From Emiliania huxleyi CCMP1516 (taxonomy: Eukaryota; Haptophyta; Isochrysidales; Noelaerhabdaceae): a stretch of 64,000 nt of DNA. The stretch lies in NCBI RefSeq assembly GCF_000372725.1, contig NW_005198017.1, forward strand, positions 234,286-298,285, written 5' to 3'. Position 1 is the stretch's first letter. Each line of letters opens with the position of its first letter. The notes beneath the pieces are model-generated. The model was not told the DNA's origin. It ran no database searches and was given only the letters and a program-made list of their open reading frames with translations. A program made the position numbers and the translations under genes. This document shows, piece after piece, positions 40,570-49,872 of this stretch.

Positions 40570-42531
40570 CTAGGGCGTAGATTCGCCCATACTCTTCGTC
40601 GAGTTGCGGCTCGAGTCCCACGCGTTGAGCAGGCTAGCGACACGCGCCTTGTCCATGCGAAAGATGGTCGGCTGGGGAGGGAGCGCGATCTCTGCGCCGC
40701 CGTCCCCAAACTGCTTCGCCAGCAGCGCCTTTGTTGCGGCGCGGGGCGTCTCGCGGACCCGCTGCAGGACGTCTCGCACGTCGCCGGTGTCCCCAGCAGC
40801 CTCCTGCAGCTTCTTCAGGCCCTTGTCGAGCCACGCGCTCAGCTGCCTCGCCGATACCGCGACGCGGCTGGAAGATGTCGAGGCGGCGGACCCGAGCGTC
40901 TGGTAGCAGCGCTCAAAGAGCAGCTCCTGCGTGAAGACGATGTAGCCGCGGTTGACATCCCCGTCCTCGGCGCCGCCGGGCTCCTTCTGCGTGAGCACGT
41001 GCAGCAACCGCTGGACTGCTACGAGGTACCAGTTGGCGTCGGCGTCGGCGGCGGCCGCGCGGGGCGGGTGCCCGTAGTTGCACGTCGGCATGTCCGCGCT
41101 CGTGAGGTCCGCCGCTCTGTCGAGCCTCATTCGTTCCACGCCGCTCTCGCTTTCGTCCCCGTCCCCGTCCCCGCCCCCGCCCCCGCCCCCGCCGCCGCGC
41201 TCCGCCATCGCCTGCGCCCTCTCCCTCGCCTTCTGCGCCCTCGCCTCTGCCCGCGCCGCCTTCGCCGCGGCCGCCGCCACCGCCGCGGCCGCCGCCACCG
41301 CCCGCGCCGCGGCCACGACGTGCGCAGGGAGCTTGCAGCGCCCCGGGTGCCGGTTGGGGCGTGAGCAGAGGGGGTGGCGAGCGCACCGCGCCTCGCCGCC
41401 TGTGCACACCGCGTTGTCTGTGTGGTACTTGAGAGCGAGGGCGCTGCCCAGCTTCTTGCGGCACTTGGGGCAGTCGAAGCCAGCAAGCTTTTGCTCGGTG
41501 CAGTGTCCCGGGTGACGGTTGGGGCGCGTGCAGCTGGGGCTGCGCGTGCACTGCACGTGCGAGGCACTCGGGCCGCTGCTGCTGCCGCCGCCGCCACCCG
41601 AGCGGTCGATGTGGAACTTGTCGAGCGCCGTGCGGATGTTGCCACTAAGATCGCCGCTGCCTGGGCTCCGCTTCACCTCCTCCGCCGAGTCGGAACGCCC
41701 TTCCAAAGCTTCCGCCGGCTCCCCGACCGCTCGCGCGAACGCGACCGCCGCCTCAACCGCCGTGCCAAAGTTGCCGAGGTGGGTTGGCCTGCCGTCCACG
41801 TAGTGCTGCGCTTGGAAGCGGCCAAAGGGTGTCTCGTTCACACCCGCGTAGCCTGTCCTGCTGCGGCTGGAGAGGTGCAACCGCATTCTCTCCGCCTCTG
41901 TTGCCACCGCCGGAGGACACGGAGGCTCGTGGTACTCGCCGACGGCCCGCGCATAGGCCACCGCCGCCTCCACTGCGGTGTCGAAGTAGCCAAGCCAGAC
42001 TTGCCGCCCGTGAACCGTTCGCCACGCTCGGAAACGGCCAGCACCGATGTAGCCGCTCGGAACCTTGTACACACACTTGTAGCCAGTGGGATTGTTGCTA
42101 GAAAGGTGCAATTGCAAGCCCTCCGCCTCTGCCTCCACCTCATCGTCGTCATTCGAAGAGGATGGCAGCGCGTTGCTGCCACGCCACCCTCCTTCGCCTC
42201 GCTTCGCCTTTGCCTCCCGCCCCGTGTCTGCGGGGCCTCGTACTCGCTTCCCCCTGACGACAATGCCTCCCGCTGGCGCCGGCGCTGCCTCTCCGACAGC
42301 CCGCGCGTAGGCCAACGCCGCCTCAACCGCCGTGCCAAAGTTGCCGAGGTGGGTTGGCCTGCCGTCCACGTAGTGCTTCGCTTGGAAGCGGCCAAAGGGT
42401 GTCTCGTGCACACCCGCATAGCCTGTCCTGCTGCGGCTGGAGAGGCTCAAGCGCAAGCCCTCCACCTCTGTCGCCACCACCTCTGTCGCCACCGAGGCAG
42501 AGCCAGCGTCGTCCACGGCGGCGTCCGACAT
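40570..42531 (-). CDS. Triple AP2-domain DNA-binding protein with zinc-knuckle-like modules
   Basis: A single exon of 653 residues from the ATG at 42531. Three AP2/ERF-type repeats each read roughly L-LSS-TGY-x-V, then G-F-A, then LG-F-TAVEAA-AYARAVGE: TGYAGVHETPFGRFQAKHYV, TGYKCVYKVPSGYIGAGRFR and TGYAGVNETPFGRFQAQHYV. The first and third are nearly identical at DNA level (about 41750-41880 and 42300-42460), a recent internal duplication. Downstream lie two C-x4-C...RPNRHPGHC modules and a C2H2-like FDCPKCRKKLGSALALKYH, then a poly-Ala/Arg helix and a Gly/Asp run. It is a probable nuclear transcription factor. Confidence 0.8.
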   Translation of the reverse strand: MSDAAVDDAGSASVATEVVATEVEGLRLSLSSRSRTGYAGVHETPFGRFQAKHYVDGRPTHLGNFGTAVEAALAYARAVGEAAPAPAGGIVVRGKRVRGPADTGREAKAKRGEGGWRGSNALPSSSNDDDEVEAEAEGLQLHLSSNNPTGYKCVYKVPSGYIGAGRFRAWRTVHGRQVWLGYFDTAVEAAVAYARAVGEYHEPPCPPAVATEAERMRLHLSSRSRTGYAGVNETPFGRFQAQHYVDGRPTHLGNFGTAVEAAVAFARAVGEPAEALEGRSDSAEEVKRSPGSGDLSGNIRTALDKFHIDRSGGGGGSSSGPSASHVQCTRSPSCTRPNRHPGHCTEQKLAGFDCPKCRKKLGSALALKYHTDNAVCTGGEARCARHPLCSRPNRHPGRCKLPAHVVAAARAVAAAAAVAAAAAKAARAEARAQKARERAQAMAERGGGGGGGGGDGDGDESESGVERMRLDRAADLTSADMPTCNYGHPPRAAAADADANWYLVAVQRLLHVLTQKEPGGAEDGDVNRGYIVFTQELLFERCYQTLGSAASTSSSRVAVSARQLSAWLDKGLKKLQEAAGDTGDVRDVLQRVRETPRAATKALLAKQFGDGGAEIALPPQPTIFRMDKARVASLLNAWDSSRNSTKSMGESTP

Positions 42532-42980
42532 TGTGTGGGACGTACGCGCACTGATCGTTGTGTGCAGTTCGGCCCGATTGGCATTGGTTTTGGCCAAATA
42601 TGAGATATGAGCTTATCAAGGAGCAACCCGACTAGCGGTAAAACGCCAAAATCGGATCAGCCGCCAGGTTTTGAGCACTTGAGCAAATATTTGGCCCTTG
42701 GGGCTTGGCGCTTTGGCGCCACCTCCCAAACCCACCAGCGCATGTGGCCATTGCTGCATGCCGGTACGGCTTTTTAGCACTATCAAACAAAATCCAACAC
42801 AGTCATGGGTCACTTGCCTGCGCGTATCTAAAGTGTAAAGAGGGGACTCACGGCAGAATCTGCGACCTGGTCAACGACGATCCCAGTGCTAGTGCTGCCG
42901 CGAGCGCCGATGTGTCGCGATGTGAGAAGAGAGCCACGCGGCGGGCGGCGTCTCTCTCCGCGGTTCGTGGACCCGGCGCG
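42532..42980. other. Intergenic between AP2 and Tudor-like genes
   Basis: The upstream region of the AP2 gene; no feature recognised. Confidence 0.5.
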
Positions 42981-44829
42981 TTACTTTGGCGCGGGCCGGA
43001 TGAACTTGGCGGCCACGCCGTCCTCCTCGTCGCCGTCCTCGTAGACCAGGTCGTACGTGCCGTCCTCGTTGACGGCGTCGATGCGCGCGGGGAACCACTT
43101 TGCCTGCCTGCCGTGCATCGCGCGGCCCGGTGCGGACGCGACGCGGTCTCCTTCCGCATACGTGGCGGCGGCGCTTGCGGCGGGGGAGGCGGACGAGGCG
43201 GGCGAGGCGGGCTGGGACGCCCTGCCCTGCCGGCGCCGCTTGCTGAGCGGCGCGTCCTCCTCGTCCTCCTCGTCGCCCCCGGCGGGCGGCGGGGCGGCCT
43301 CCGCCTCGACCTCCTCCGCCCGCCTCGCGCGGCCTCGCTTCTGCTTGGCCGGCTGCTTCGCCGCGGGCCTCGGCCGCCGCTCCGCCTCCGGGCGGTACTC
43401 CTCGAACTCGTCGCCGTCGTTGATGAAGTCCTACTCGCAGGCGGGGTAACCCTCTCATCGCGCCCCCAGCCGCCGCTCCCCCCTTCTCTGTCTCCGCTCG
43501 CCTCCTTTGGCACGACGACGCGCCCCCTCGCCGGGGGCGGGCCGATGCCGGCCGGGGGCTCCACGGCGGGCGAAGCCTCCCCCGCCTCCCGGGCCGCGGC
43601 CCGCTCCTCCGCCTCCGCCTCCGCCTCCGCCTCCTCCATCTCCCGAATCGACTGCGCGCTCGGCGCGTCGCCAAAGTGCTCGCGCAGCAAGAGCTCCTGC
43701 AAGAGGCGGCGGCGTGGGTGGGGCGAGGGGACTGCGTCCGGCGCGAATCCTCGCCGGTGGCATCAGGGGAGGCGGCGGCGTGGGAGGCGGCGGCGTGGGA
43801 GGCGGCGGCGTGGGAGGCGGGGAGGGACGAGGGTCGTGCATGTGCCGCCGCAGCAGGGCGCCTGGTACAGGCGCAGCTTGCCGAGGGCGTGGTTGTAAAC
43901 CCACCCGTTTCCCGCGTCGCGGCCGAAGCGCGCCTGCGACGGCTCGGCCGGTGCGGCCAACAGTCAGCGGCGGTGAGAAGCTGAAGCGGCCGAGTGAAAG
44001 CCAGGCGCGAGGGGGTGAGGGAGGGGGGGGGGGGGGGTCGAGGGATCCGGCAGAAGCTCGACACCTCCAGCTTCTGCCCCTCGCGCTTCAGCCTCTCCGT
44101 GTCCGACCCGAGCGTCAGTATCCGCGGCAGCGGCGCGGCCGCCCCCTCGGCCGTCTCCTCGCCCGCCAGAAGCACCCCCACGCCGGCGGGCCAGTGCTTG
44201 TAGTCGAGCCCGAAGCCGCAGGCGGCGCGCTCGATGGCGAACATGCTCTGGTCGCGTGCCGAGTCGGTGGAGCCCATCGGCGGCAGCGCGCCCTGGATCT
44301 TCCCGAGCCACGACGGCCAGCGCAGCCCGCGCGAGGCGGCGGCCTCCTTGAGCAGCGTTCGCTTCTCGGTGTACATGTTGGTGCCCTTGGCCTTGTGCGC
44401 CTTCCAGCCGCCGGCCGTGCCGCCCGCGGCCACGTCCTCGCGCGCGAGATCGATCGCCGCCGCCTCCTCTGCGCTCAGCGCCGCCGCCGACGTCGGCTCG
44501 AGGCTGTCCAGCCGCTGCATCTGCTCGGCCGTCAGCCGGCGCACATCCGACGCCCTCTTCAGCCCGGGCTGTGTGGCGGCCCGGCGATCGAGCTCGTCCA
44601 GGTCTGGCCCGCCGTCGAAGAGCTCGGGGAGGACATCGCCGTTCAGCCGACCGGACGCACGCCTCGGCCCCTGCGGCGCCGGCTTGCGCTCGGCGCGGGG
44701 CTGCTTCGGCTTGCGAGGCGGCCGGGCCGCCGCCGCCGCCTGGAGGACCCCGAGCTCGACGAGCACGCGCTCGTTGCTCTCGATGTTGGCCAGCCGCTCC
44801 TTCTCGTAGGCGCTGAGAGTGTCGGGCAT
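42981..44829 (-). CDS. Nuclear protein with C-terminal Tudor-like domain
   Basis: Exons 44829-44065, 43933-43862, 43696-43502 and 43430-42981 join in frame to 493 residues (one GT and two GC donors). The N-terminus reads LSAYEKERLANIESNERVLV, a motif found at the start of WD76-like and other nuclear proteins. The middle is acidic with basic patches (LSKRRRQGRAS). The C-terminus, GDRVASAPGRAMHGRQAKWF, then PARIDAVNEDGTYDLVYEDG, folds like a Tudor/SGF29-type reader. A chromatin-associated role is likely; the exact family is not recognised. The intron at 43697-43861 contains a GTGGGAGGCGGCGGC minisatellite. Confidence 0.65.
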
Positions 44830-46724
44830 GATGGCCGAAAGTGTGGGCGGGAAGAAAATAGGATTCCTACTCGGCATTTTTTCATTGCGCAACGGAGGCT
44901 AAGGGCTCTGCCCGCAAGGCGCCCGCGTCGCAGACGCGGTACCATTGTCAAATCTGCCATATACCCCCACACGAACAAATAGCAAAATCCGAATACCGCA
45001 GGTGAGAGTACTTCTTGCTTGGGCGGCACAGCCATGACGGCTTGACGGGGTAGGTAGGTAGGGTAGGTCTGGGCCCTCCCGTCGGGTTTTTCCCACTCTT
45101 CCCGCTGGAATTTTCACGGCAGAAAAAGAAATTTTGCGCGGAAATCACGATGTCAATATGGGTGATCTGGTTGGTGCTTGTAGGGCTTGAGAGTGGCCTG
45201 CCATTGTCATAGGAAGGACTGTGGTTGCAGGAGAGTACCACCAACCATCACTTAGTTGGTATAGTACCTACCTCACCTTCACCCATCGAGTGATTAGTCC
45301 TGTTTACGATTTTTTAGTTTCCCATAAGTAGGGTAGGTAGGTAGGTAGGTAGGTAGGTAGGTAGGGGCAGGGGCCGGCTTTTTGCAGAATTTCATCATGG
45401 CTGCCGCCCAAGCAAGAAGTACACACACCTGAATACCGTGCACAAAAGCGGCGATCTCGACGGGCGGGGGCAAGCCTTCAGCTGGTGCCAAGACGTCCGT
45501 AAAATTGAAACCAGAACGTCCGCCAAATCCGTGCTCTTTCGGCGCAACTTGAGGGGAAGATAGGGGAAGCGCTGATCGAGCCCTGAGCCCTGGCCTCGAC
45601 ACCTCGACACCAAACCTCGACACCGACTCGACACCTCGACACCCCATGCCAACTCGACCAACTCGACACCCCTCGACACCCCTCGACACCCCTCGACACC
45701 GCTCGACACCGCTCGAACCACTCGACACCGCTCATATCCAGCCGGCGGCCTGCCAGCGGCTCTCTTCTTGCTTAATCTGACTGCAAAACTTTATAACCCC
45801 CCCCTACCCCCCCCCCCCCCTCGCCGCCGGGCCAGCCGCCGTCGAGCCCGCCGAAGCGGCGCTGGCGGCGACGGCGGCGGCGTCGGCAGGGGAGGCGCCG
45901 TGGGAGGGTCCCCGCTGATGGCAGCTTTGCTGCCATGCTGCATGCAGATCGCTGCGAACAACAGGCTGGATGCGGGATGCCTAGGCCCCCACCAGGCCCC
46001 CACCAGGCCTGCGCGTTCCAACCGGTCCTCTCTCGGACGCAAGCCTCATGTGTTCTACTGTGGAGCTGTGCTGTGGGGAGAGCTAGGGGAGAGGCGAGGA
46101 TGGTTTCATTGGTTACAGCAGTTCTGCTATTGAGTATAGCCCCGCGCTAGCCACACGGACGCTCGACACCGCTCGACACCTTGCGCCACCACGCAACTCG
46201 ACACCCGCTCGACACGCTCGACACGCTCGACACCCCTCGACACCCCTCGACACGGACAAGCATGGTTTCAGCCTCGACGACACCTCTATCCCTCGACAGC
46301 AGCTCGACACCCTCGTGCCTCGACACCGGGCCTCGACACCCTCGACACCAGGGCTCAGATCGAGCCCAGCGTGCCCGCGGCCGCCTCCCGCGCAGCACCG
46401 CCGCTGGGGACGACACGCTGCGGAATCGGATCGAGCCCATGGAGGAGGAGGGCGCAGTCGGCGAATTGGAGGAGGAGGAGGGCGTCGAACGAAGCCGCCT
46501 CGTGTGGGCCCGATGGGCGCGCGCCTTGCTTCACGTTGTCGTGTCTGACTCAGAGGAGGAGTTGAAGGTGCCCATGGGTGCTCCGGCAACCTAACCTGAT
46601 TCAGAAGCTCGCCGACGTTGTCACTCGACGTGCGTCATGCGTGATCGAGCTTGAGGGAGGAGCTCAGCTAACGATTCGGCCGGCCACCCAACGCCGCCGC
46701 CCACCGCCACCCACAAAGCGCCTC
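44830..46724. repeat. Repeat-rich gene desert with GTAG and CTCGACACC minisatellites
   Basis: It contains a GTAG tract (45329-45364) and a CTCGACACC minisatellite in two clusters (about 45592-45735 and 46159-46365). A segment at 45474-45550 (CGTCCGCCAAATCCGTGCT) recurs near 47985-48010, and the block 46365-46441 is repeated at 48043-48123. Translations of these repeats give Ser/Arg/Glu-rich frames that I do not regard as genes. Confidence 0.8.
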
Positions 46725-47325
46725 GGGGGTTCACCATATATGCCGAGCCTGCTCGGCCTGCCATGTGCGCGCGCGCCTCGCCCGAGCGCAGCCACCTGCG
46801 GACCTGGCCAGCCTGTTCCTGGCTCGTGCCCAGCCTCTCCTTCCGCTGCCGCCGGCCTCGCAGTCCCGCCAGCCATCACGCTGCAGAGCCTGCGTAGACG
46901 CCACAGACGCCAATTCTGCAGCCCACAGCCCTGGCAACTGAGGGCGAGGGCCAGCAGTGTAAGACGACGACGGCATCTCACACCCCGCGCTGGCCAGCGC
47001 CATCAGCCCCTCACGGCCCGGCCCAACCTTCCCTTCCCCACCCTCGCCTCCAGTGCCTCCAAATCAAGCCGTCGCACCTCTCTTCTTCAGCGAATGCAGC
47101 GGCAGCACCACGTCAGAGGCCGGGCCGACTGGCGGACCTGCATGCCCAGCCATGCCCCCCACTCCCCACCCGCTTGGATCGATCAGCTGACAGCTCCACC
47201 AGCTCCCACCACCGCGTGTCGTGTCATGAAGCATGATAGATAGACATAGAAAGCATGAACCATCGAAAGGTCTGGTCTCCAAAAAGAGCTCTCGGCGCGC
47301 GCCACGCGCGCCCCGCCCCTTTTGC
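46725..47325 (+). repeat. Dispersed ~800-bp repeat, copy B, left part
   Basis: Closely matches copy A at about 7945-8570, with small indels (an extra AT near the start, missing bases near 46945). It continues after the insertion at 47755-47905. Confidence 0.85.
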
Positions 47326-47340
47326 GCAGCAACACCTTAA

Positions 47341-47739
47341 TAAATAAATAAAAACGGACACCTCTCTACTGTGAGATGGGTAAAAAGGAACAGGCCCCCG
47401 CCCTTGCGATCTTTGTGCAGGGTTCTTTGTGGGTGTGGTCGGCGACTAGCCGGGGTCGTCCTCCCGGTGGGGGACTAGCACTAGCCGTCTTCCACATGGT
47501 CCCTCGGGACCCTGCTGCTCCTAATCTCTTCGTACATCCTCCTGCTGATCTCCGCAAAGTCCTGCTCCCTCCCTCGTCTCGCCCTGCGCGTCTGCTCCGC
47601 CTCACCGTCTTCTGCCCTGCGTCGTCTGGCGACGGCCTCCATAGTCGGTCGAGGTCGCCGCCCTCCTCGTGCCTCTTCCCAACGTTCCCTCGGCGGCCGA
47701 TGCCGTCTGCTCCGGCTCCCCAGTCCCCGGGTCTCCCAT
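47341..47739 (-). mobile_element. 5'-truncated retroelement insertion with 15-bp target-site duplication
   Basis: GCAGCAACACCTTAA occurs at 47326-47340 and again at 47740-47754, while copy A of the host repeat has it once (about 8571-8585), giving an in-window empty site. On the minus strand the 399-bp insert ends in CCTTTTTACCCATCTCACAG, then GAGGTGTCCG and a TTTTTATTTATTTATT tail. This is the structure of a LINE or SINE inserted by target-primed reverse transcription. Tail copies recur at 14828-14893 and 54306-54366. A short charged frame (RMYEEIRSSRVPRDHVEDG then stop) may be the end of its ORF. Confidence 0.75.
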
Positions 47740-47754
47740 GCAGCAACACCTTAA

Positions 47755-47905
47755 ACTTTTAGGCCCTCCAAATTCGGGTCGGAGCGTAGCGGAGTGGGCC
47801 CCGAGTTTGAAAAAGGCGACGGACGCTTGCGTCCTAGCCTCCAACAACGCCTCCCCGGCGCAGAGGGGCCCCCGGAGGCATGCTCAACCGCCCCACGCCA
47901 AACCG
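47755..47905 (+). repeat. Dispersed repeat copy B, right part
   Basis: Continuation of the 46725-47325 repeat beyond the retroelement insertion, matching 8586-8750. Confidence 0.85.
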
Positions 47906-48042
47906 CTGCCCTGTTTATGACCGCGCAAGATATAAAGGGTGGCTAAGGGCTCAGCTGGTGCCAATCCCGTAAAATTGAAGCCAAGAACGTCCGCCAAATC
48001 CGTGCTTTCGTGCTTTGGGAGCAACTGTTAGAAAGCCGCTGA

Positions 48043-48123
48043 TCGAGCCCAGCGTGCCCGCGGCCGCCTCCCGCGCAGCACCGCCGCTGGGGACGACACG
48101 CTGCGGAATCGGATCGAGCCCAT
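48043..48123 (+). repeat. 80-bp duplicate of 46365-46441
   Basis: Starts GATCGAGCCCAGCGTGCCCG and ends CGGAATCGGATCGAGCCCATG; practically identical to the earlier copy. Together with the neighbouring shared pieces it shows that this 3-kb region was assembled by repeated segmental duplication. Confidence 0.8.
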
Positions 48124-48201
48124 GCACGGGCAAAGAAGGACGCTGCAGAAGCGGTTGGAGAGGCAGCCGGCGTCTGCCGTCACAACGAGTCCCAGCGCTG
48201 G

Positions 48202-48537
48202 TTGGACATGCGCGTCGGCTCGCCCGAGGACTGCTGTCGCGACCCTCCCGTCGTGACGCAGCCTCCGACGAGCTCTGCAACCGAGGAGAGTGAGGGTGCG
48301 CCTCCCCTCACTGCTGGCCTGGCTGCGCACCGCCCCACAAAGCACCCCCTCGAGCATCTCTACAAGTACAAGTACAAGGGCGACCTTCTCCAAGTCGTCA
48401 ACGCCCCCGGCGGCTCCGGCAAGACTTTAGCCTTGGCCACCCTCCTTGCGGAGCAGGAGGAGATCCGCTCTCGGTCGGCAACGTGGCAGCTAGTCGAGAG
48501 ACTCGGTAGTTGTGACCCCCCTCTGTGCTCTGAGTGA
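48202..48537 (+). pseudogene. P-loop NTPase fragment
   Basis: The short frame ends shortly after a clear Walker A: LLQVVNAPGGSGKTLALATL. No Walker B or later motif follows before the stop at 48537, and repeats flank it on both sides. It is best read as the broken N-terminal part of a helicase or AAA-type ATPase carried by the repeat mosaic. The family cannot be fixed from one motif. Confidence 0.4.
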
Positions 48538-48645
48538 GGACAGGAGAGAGAGAGCTTTTGTGGTGTTGGTGTACGCAATAACGGGACAGGGTAGTCGTTC
48601 TCTCTAGCTCCCCTTCTAGCTCTTAGCATGAGCTGCGCCCTGTGT

Positions 48646-48856
48646 CCGACCCCTTTTGCGCAGCAACACCTAAACTTTTAGGCCCTCCAAATTCGGGTCG
48701 GAGCGTAGGCCGTAGCGGAGTGGGCCCCAAGTTTGAAAAGGGCGACGGACGCTTGCGTCCTAGCCTCCAACAACGCCTCCCCGGCGCAGAGGGGCCCCCG
48801 GAGGGATGCTCAACCGCTCCACGCCACGCCGCTTGCGGCGTGTCCTATTCCCAGCT
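48646..48856 (+). repeat. Dispersed repeat, copy C (3' part only)
   Basis: Matches the last ~200 bp of copy A (8560-8758), including GCAGCAACACC, CAAATTCGGGTCGGAGCG and GCTTGCGGCG. It stops about 75 bp before the ATG of the GFA/CENP-V gene, the same relative position copy A has to the myristoyltransferase gene. Confidence 0.85.
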
Positions 48857-48932
48857 CCACTGAGGGCGGCGAGTTATTTCTTTTTTCTCAGAGGCCCGAC
48901 GCCTCCTCTCTACCTCCTCCGCTCCGCCCGCG

Positions 48933-49565
48933 ATGTCCGCCTCCTCCGCTCCGCCCGCCTCCTCCGGATCGCACTGGGCCGCAGCCGGTGCGCCGGTCGT
49001 GACATCGCCGCCGCCGGATGGCTCGCTTGCGGGCGGTGCTCTAAAGGGCCCGCCGTGCTCCGCCTTCGCTTGGGACTGGGAGCTGCGAACGGCGGTTGTG
49101 CCGAGCGGAGACGCGCCGCTGCCCGTCGCTCCCGCCGACGAGGAGGCAAAGGTCACCCACCGGGGCGGCTGCCACTGCGGTGCTGTGCGTTTCGAAGTGG
49201 TGGCGCCAGCGACTCTGGTGTGCTACGACTGCAACTGCTCCGATTGTCGGATGCGGCGGAACCTGCACTTTGTGGTGCGCAAGCCCGACCTCCGGTTCGT
49301 GCAGGACACGGCCGGTGGCGCTGCGGGCGCGGCCGCCCTCTCCGAGTACCGCTGGGGCACCGGCGCGGCGCGGCATCTATTCTGCTCGCGCTGCGGCGTG
49401 ACGCCTCTTTACGTGCCGCGCTCGAACCCGAACGGATGGGCCGTCACCTTTCAGTGCCTCGATCCTGGCACCTGCAGCGCCGTCGAAGTGCGTCAGTTCG
49501 ACGGGGTGCACTGGGAGGAGCACATCGCCGGAGAGGGCGCGAGCATCCGCAGCTTTTCAAGCTGA
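48933..49565 (+). CDS. GFA/CENP-V family zinc protein
   Basis: A single exon of 210 residues. The Cys-based zinc framework is complete: HRGGCHCGAVRFEV, then CYDCNCSDCRMRR, then FCSRCGVTPLYVPRSNPNGW. These are the paired Cys sites of the glutathione-dependent formaldehyde-activating enzyme/CENP-V fold. The first ~60 residues are a Ser/Pro/Ala-rich extension absent from bacterial members. In most eukaryotes the function of single-domain members is unknown; glutathione-linked detoxification is the usual guess. The upstream frame starting at 48806 lies partly in a repeat and was not used. Confidence 0.85.
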   Translation: MSASSAPPASSGSHWAAAGAPVVTSPPPDGSLAGGALKGPPCSAFAWDWELRTAVVPSGDAPLPVAPADEEAKVTHRGGCHCGAVRFEVVAPATLVCYDCNCSDCRMRRNLHFVVRKPDLRFVQDTAGGAAGAAALSEYRWGTGAARHLFCSRCGVTPLYVPRSNPNGWAVTFQCLDPGTCSAVEVRQFDGVHWEEHIAGEGASIRSFSS

Positions 49566-49872
49566 TGGGCGACACACCACGCACTCGGCACTCATTTTGA
49601 AACGCCCAACAAAGCGGTTCCGCCTCCGGTTCTTATTCTCACAAACACACTGAGACGTTGCCATTGGGCGCAGCCGCACGCAGCGTCTCTTAAACCGAAC
49701 CCGGTGGTCGTCCCCCGCCACGTGGATAGATAGGAGTGTGGGGGGAAGGGAATGTTGAGTATAAGAGGTGGTTGGAGGTGGAAGCATTGAAAGAAAAAGA
49801 CGCCTGCTTTGATCGAGAAGGAGCTCTCTGCGGGTAGCAGTGCGCGAAAGCAGGATCGCTGGGCGACTCGCC

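Noticed and set aside
45294..45735. Small Cys/Ser/Gly-rich minus-strand frames
   Set aside because: They are translations of the CTCGACACC minisatellite.
47376..47762. 128-residue plus-strand frame
   Set aside because: It lies entirely within the retroelement insertion, antisense to it.
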